Shown: positions 62,901-64,000 of the stretch, in pieces
How positions within the stretch are numbered: position 1 is the stretch's first letter
Layout: every line of letters starts with the position of its first letter
Assembly (NCBI GenBank): GCA_023213315.1
Contig: JAKCPI010001564.1
Coordinates: forward strand, 62,001 to 126,000
Length of the DNA: 64,000 nucleotides
Direction of reading: 5' to 3'
Origin: Euborellia annulipes
Lineage: Eukaryota; Arthropoda; Insecta; Dermaptera; Anisolabididae
Program-made: the position numbers and the translations under genes
The notes under the pieces: generated by a model
Databases searched by the model: none
The model's input: the letters and a program-made list of their open reading frames with translations, nothing else
What the model was told of the DNA's origin: nothing

Positions 62901-63927
62901 TTCCAATCTCAAACAGAATCAATTCCGTCCTTCTACTCTTTACAATCCTTGGATTAAACAATTACAAGAAGCCTCAAAAAAAAATAAAGATCGTGTTATG
63001 GTAATTATAATTATAAATAAGATCCATTTTTTAATTCTATACATAAAATTTCGTTTTACCTATATAATTTAATTTTTTTTTTAATCTCAATTAAGCAAAT
63101 GGCAATGGACACTTCTACGCCTTTAAATTATTACGCAGTTTTACATAATCTTCAACAATTACTTCCAAAAGGTAATTGTAAAAATCACTAATTAATGACT
63201 ATACGGTGATATTTCGAGATATGAGTTTAATTCGTTCCGTAACCTTGCTCGTATCTCAAAGAGTTAGGCAAGTGTCATTAAATAGCTCCGATGCACGACC
63301 AGTTGCAACTTTTTCGCAGCTGGCCGTTCCTCGTATCTCAAATTTCGCTCGTATTTCAAAACAAAACTTCGCTCGCTCAACAGCTCGTATCTCAAATAAC
63401 TAGTATGTTAGAACACTCGTATCTCGAGGTACCACTGTATATACAAATATGTAATTAATGTCCCATGCAACATTTTCTACTATTAAACAAAGCCCACCTT
63501 CACCATACTCACAGTATTGAAGATAATGTTATGTGTTTTTAATTATGACCATACCAGCCAAAAATTGTCGATTTCACAGAGATTCAACAGCTTATATTTT
63601 ATTTTTGAAAACTGATATAAACAATTTGTATCTTTTTGAAAAGATAAAACATTGCAACTTCTTAATATGTTTTGTATTGATTTTTGCAGATATCCTAGTG
63701 GTAAGCGAAGGTGCTAATACGATGGATATCGGTCGCTCGATCCTTCTCCATGATGCTCCTCGACATAGGCTGGATGCAGGTACATTTGGCACGATGGGCG
63801 TTGGTCCTGGATTTGCCATTGCTGCTGCTTTGTGGGCCAAAAAATACTCGCCACAAAAACGAATTTTATGTCTAGAAGGCGATTCGGCTTTTGGATTTTC
63901 AGCAATGGAACTTGAAACTATGTTCAG
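56865..63927 (+). CDS. HACL1: 2-hydroxyacyl-CoA lyase 1 (partial, 8 exons visible)
   Basis: Joined exons: 56865-56930, 57106-57332, 57409-57590, 59840-60016, 60078-60313, 62812-63000, 63096-63171, 63690-63927. The 1391 nt keep one frame, giving ~464 residues of a ~580-residue family. TPP/Mg-dependent peroxisomal enzyme that splits 2-hydroxyacyl-CoA into formyl-CoA and an aldehyde. The N-terminal TPP domain has [12 protein letters not shown] and the catalytic glutamate (about residue 55) in [12 protein letters not shown]. The middle domain has PLIIIGKG and [11 protein letters not shown]. The C-terminal TPP domain begins [25 protein letters not shown] and EGDSAFGFS (the GD of the Mg/TPP motif). 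The asparagine end of that motif and the peroxisomal C-terminus lie beyond the window. Introns 3 and 5 are filled with repeats. A TTTTACAG at 56810-56817 suggests an upstream non-coding exon. Confidence 0.96.
57106..57332 (+). CDS. HACL1: HACL1 exon 2 (TPP-activating glutamate)
   Basis: [17 protein letters not shown], then [19 protein letters not shown], then [19 protein letters not shown]. The glutamate in RNEQ is the residue that activates thiamine pyrophosphate. Donor ATG|GTTATT; the split TGG codon is confirmed by exon 3. Confidence 0.95.
57409..57590 (+). CDS. HACL1: HACL1 exon 3
   Basis: [20 protein letters not shown] to VRLAIYGRP, the end of the N-terminal TPP domain. Phase 2 in, phase 1 out (G|GTGAAT). 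Confidence 0.95.
57796..57842 (+). ncRNA. Hammerhead-like motif, diverged cleavage side
   Basis: CACTT, CTGATGA (57804-57810), stem II GACAA/TTGTC with loop GGAA, GAAA (57826-57829), then ATACTTATT instead of ATACTTATC-AAGTG, so helix I is lost. Confidence 0.4.
57868..57914 (-). ncRNA. Hammerhead-like motif with perfect helix I
   Basis: CACTT before CTGATGA (57907-57901) pairs exactly with AAGTG after the AUC site; stem II GACAA/TTGTC. One A of GAAA is missing (GAAT), so activity is doubtful. The neighbouring plus copy (57920-57960) has intact GAAA but lost a C of CTGATGA. Confidence 0.5.
58333..58942. mobile_element. MITE with 26-bp TIRs
   Basis: Ends CAGATCGTGAAATTAGACAG-TTCATG and exact complement; GACAGTTCATGAAC repeated inside. 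Carries a piece of the 39508 element (58560-58740). Target duplication unclear; in HACL1 intron 3. Confidence 0.65.
59467..59512 (-). ncRNA. Hammerhead-like motif, mutated core
   Basis: CTGAGAG in place of CTGANGA, stem II GCTA/TAGC, GAAA, ATCGATC, helix I TGGC/GCCA. Two core bases differ. Confidence 0.45.
59667..59712 (+). ncRNA. Hammerhead ribozyme-like motif, intact core
   Basis: CTGAGGA (59673-59679), GAAA (59693-59696), self-complementary ATCGAT, C (59702) as cleavage residue, GCCAA. Stem II has one mismatch (GCTA/TAAC) that the left copy lacks. Confidence 0.55.
59840..60016 (+). CDS. HACL1: HACL1 exon 4
   Basis: Continues as [19 protein letters not shown], then [12 protein letters not shown] and [10 protein letters not shown], the start of the central domain. 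The acceptor is TTCTTCAAG, less usual than CAG/TAG but the frame and homology fit. Confidence 0.92.
60078..60313 (+). CDS. HACL1: HACL1 exon 5
   Basis: [54 protein letters not shown] and VKFIQ. This is the most recognisable central block of the family. Donor CAG|GTTTTT. Confidence 0.97.
60640..61150 (+). repeat. RepA copy split by SINE-A
   Basis: TTCAAATGTACAGTACCGT | SINE | AATGTACGGTACTGTC, then the end hairpin AAAATCTGGTGTAACAAGC ... CAGTCACACCAGATTTTTT. In HACL1 intron 5. Confidence 0.75.
60770..61011 (+). repeat. SINE-A copy with ~15-bp target duplication
   Basis: GGGCTTGTTGTAGCTGGTAG, B box GGTTCGGACCCC, GT-rich tract, A-tail. Flanks AATGTACAGTACCGT (60755-60769) and AATGTACGGTACTGT (61012-61026). 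Confidence 0.85.
61160..62745. mobile_element. Palindromic hammerhead-relic element, HACL1 intron 5
   Basis: At least five copies of GAAAATGGCTCC..GGAGAGCCGAAACGTCGAG in both orientations (61210-61252 -, 61426-61467 -, 62298-62325 + truncated, 62354-62400 -, 62612-62657 +). Long arms contain TTGCTGGTCCCCAGGTCAAT and GTTGACTACGGGGCCTCAG. Outer ends carry CCGGATGTATGC/GCATACATCCGG. A Ser/Thr-rich open frame (61640-62230) crosses the palindrome and resembles no protein I know. Confidence 0.7.
62812..63000 (+). CDS. HACL1: HACL1 exon 6
   Basis: [20 protein letters not shown] to NKDRVM. Joins exon 5 as KFIQ-VDIC, as in the family. Acceptor TTTTTTTAG, phase 0 at both ends. Confidence 0.95.
63096..63171 (+). 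CDS. HACL1: HACL1 exon 7
   Basis: [20 protein letters not shown] then QLLPK. The [11 protein letters not shown] stretch corresponds to the family's LPMNYY segment. The acceptor TTAAG is atypical. Confidence 0.9.
63204..63437. mobile_element. pogo/Tigger-type MITE in HACL1 intron 7
   Basis: CGGTGATATTTCGAGATATG ... CTCGTATCTCGAGGTACCACTG with TA on both sides (63202-63203, 63438-63439); several internal CTCGTATCTCAAA units. Confidence 0.8.
63690..63927 (+). CDS. HACL1: HACL1 exon 8 (last visible)
   Basis: [59 protein letters not shown]. Ends AG|GTATTG in phase 2, so at least one more exon lies to the right of the window. Confidence 0.96.
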
Positions 63928-64000
63928 GTATTGTTTATTTATTATTAGGGAGCTTGAGAATTCAATTTCTATTCGTTGCTTATGGTACATTCTCAAAGAA

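Overview
This is a nuclear, AT-rich eukaryotic window, probably from an arthropod. Coding sequence is a small fraction, genes are split by GT-AG introns, and most of the rest is transposon debris. The species cannot be fixed from the sequence; the arthropod call rests on protein resemblance, mainly the VAMP7 and otopetrin exons.

Three genes can be read. (1) An otopetrin-family proton channel on the minus strand has 11 coding exons between 37756 (ATG) and 14067 (stop). All splice phases match and the joined frame is 907 codons, including a 24-nt microexon. (2) VAMP7, an R-SNARE with a longin domain, lies on the minus strand at 45448-41741: six exons, 221 residues, complete. (3) HACL1, a thiamine-pyrophosphate 2-hydroxyacyl-CoA lyase of peroxisomal alpha-oxidation, lies on the plus strand from 56865. 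Eight exons (about 464 residues) are visible and the 3' end runs off the window. VAMP7 and HACL1 are divergently placed. The genes show no obvious functional link.

Layout: 1-13976 is gene-free and repeat-rich, with a possible minus-strand promoter near 1214-1244. 13977-38000 is otopetrin with repeat-filled introns. 41741-45448 is VAMP7. 45449-56864 is intergenic and holds a large nested palindrome. 56865-64000 is HACL1.

The mobile fraction is unusually legible, because target-site duplications or uninterrupted copies of the host repeat survive. It includes six hAT-type mini-elements with 8-bp duplications, one of which carries an 18-copy 60-bp satellite. There is a collapsed copia element (LTR, RNase H stub, LTR) with a 5-bp duplication, and a piggyBac-type TTAA insertion. 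Harbinger-type and pogo/Tigger-type inverted-repeat elements, several tRNA-derived SINEs, two decayed non-LTR retrotransposon pieces and a nuclear copy of mitochondrial 12S rRNA are also present.

The most interesting signal is a recurrent RNA-like motif, CUGANGA - stem - GAAA - short self-complementary helix - UH. This is the core of type I hammerhead ribozymes. It occurs in at least ten loci of several unrelated sequence families, usually as an outward-facing pair in the two arms of a palindrome, as expected for the terminal repeats of Penelope-like elements or retrozymes. No reverse transcriptase of that class is in the window, so these look non-autonomous.
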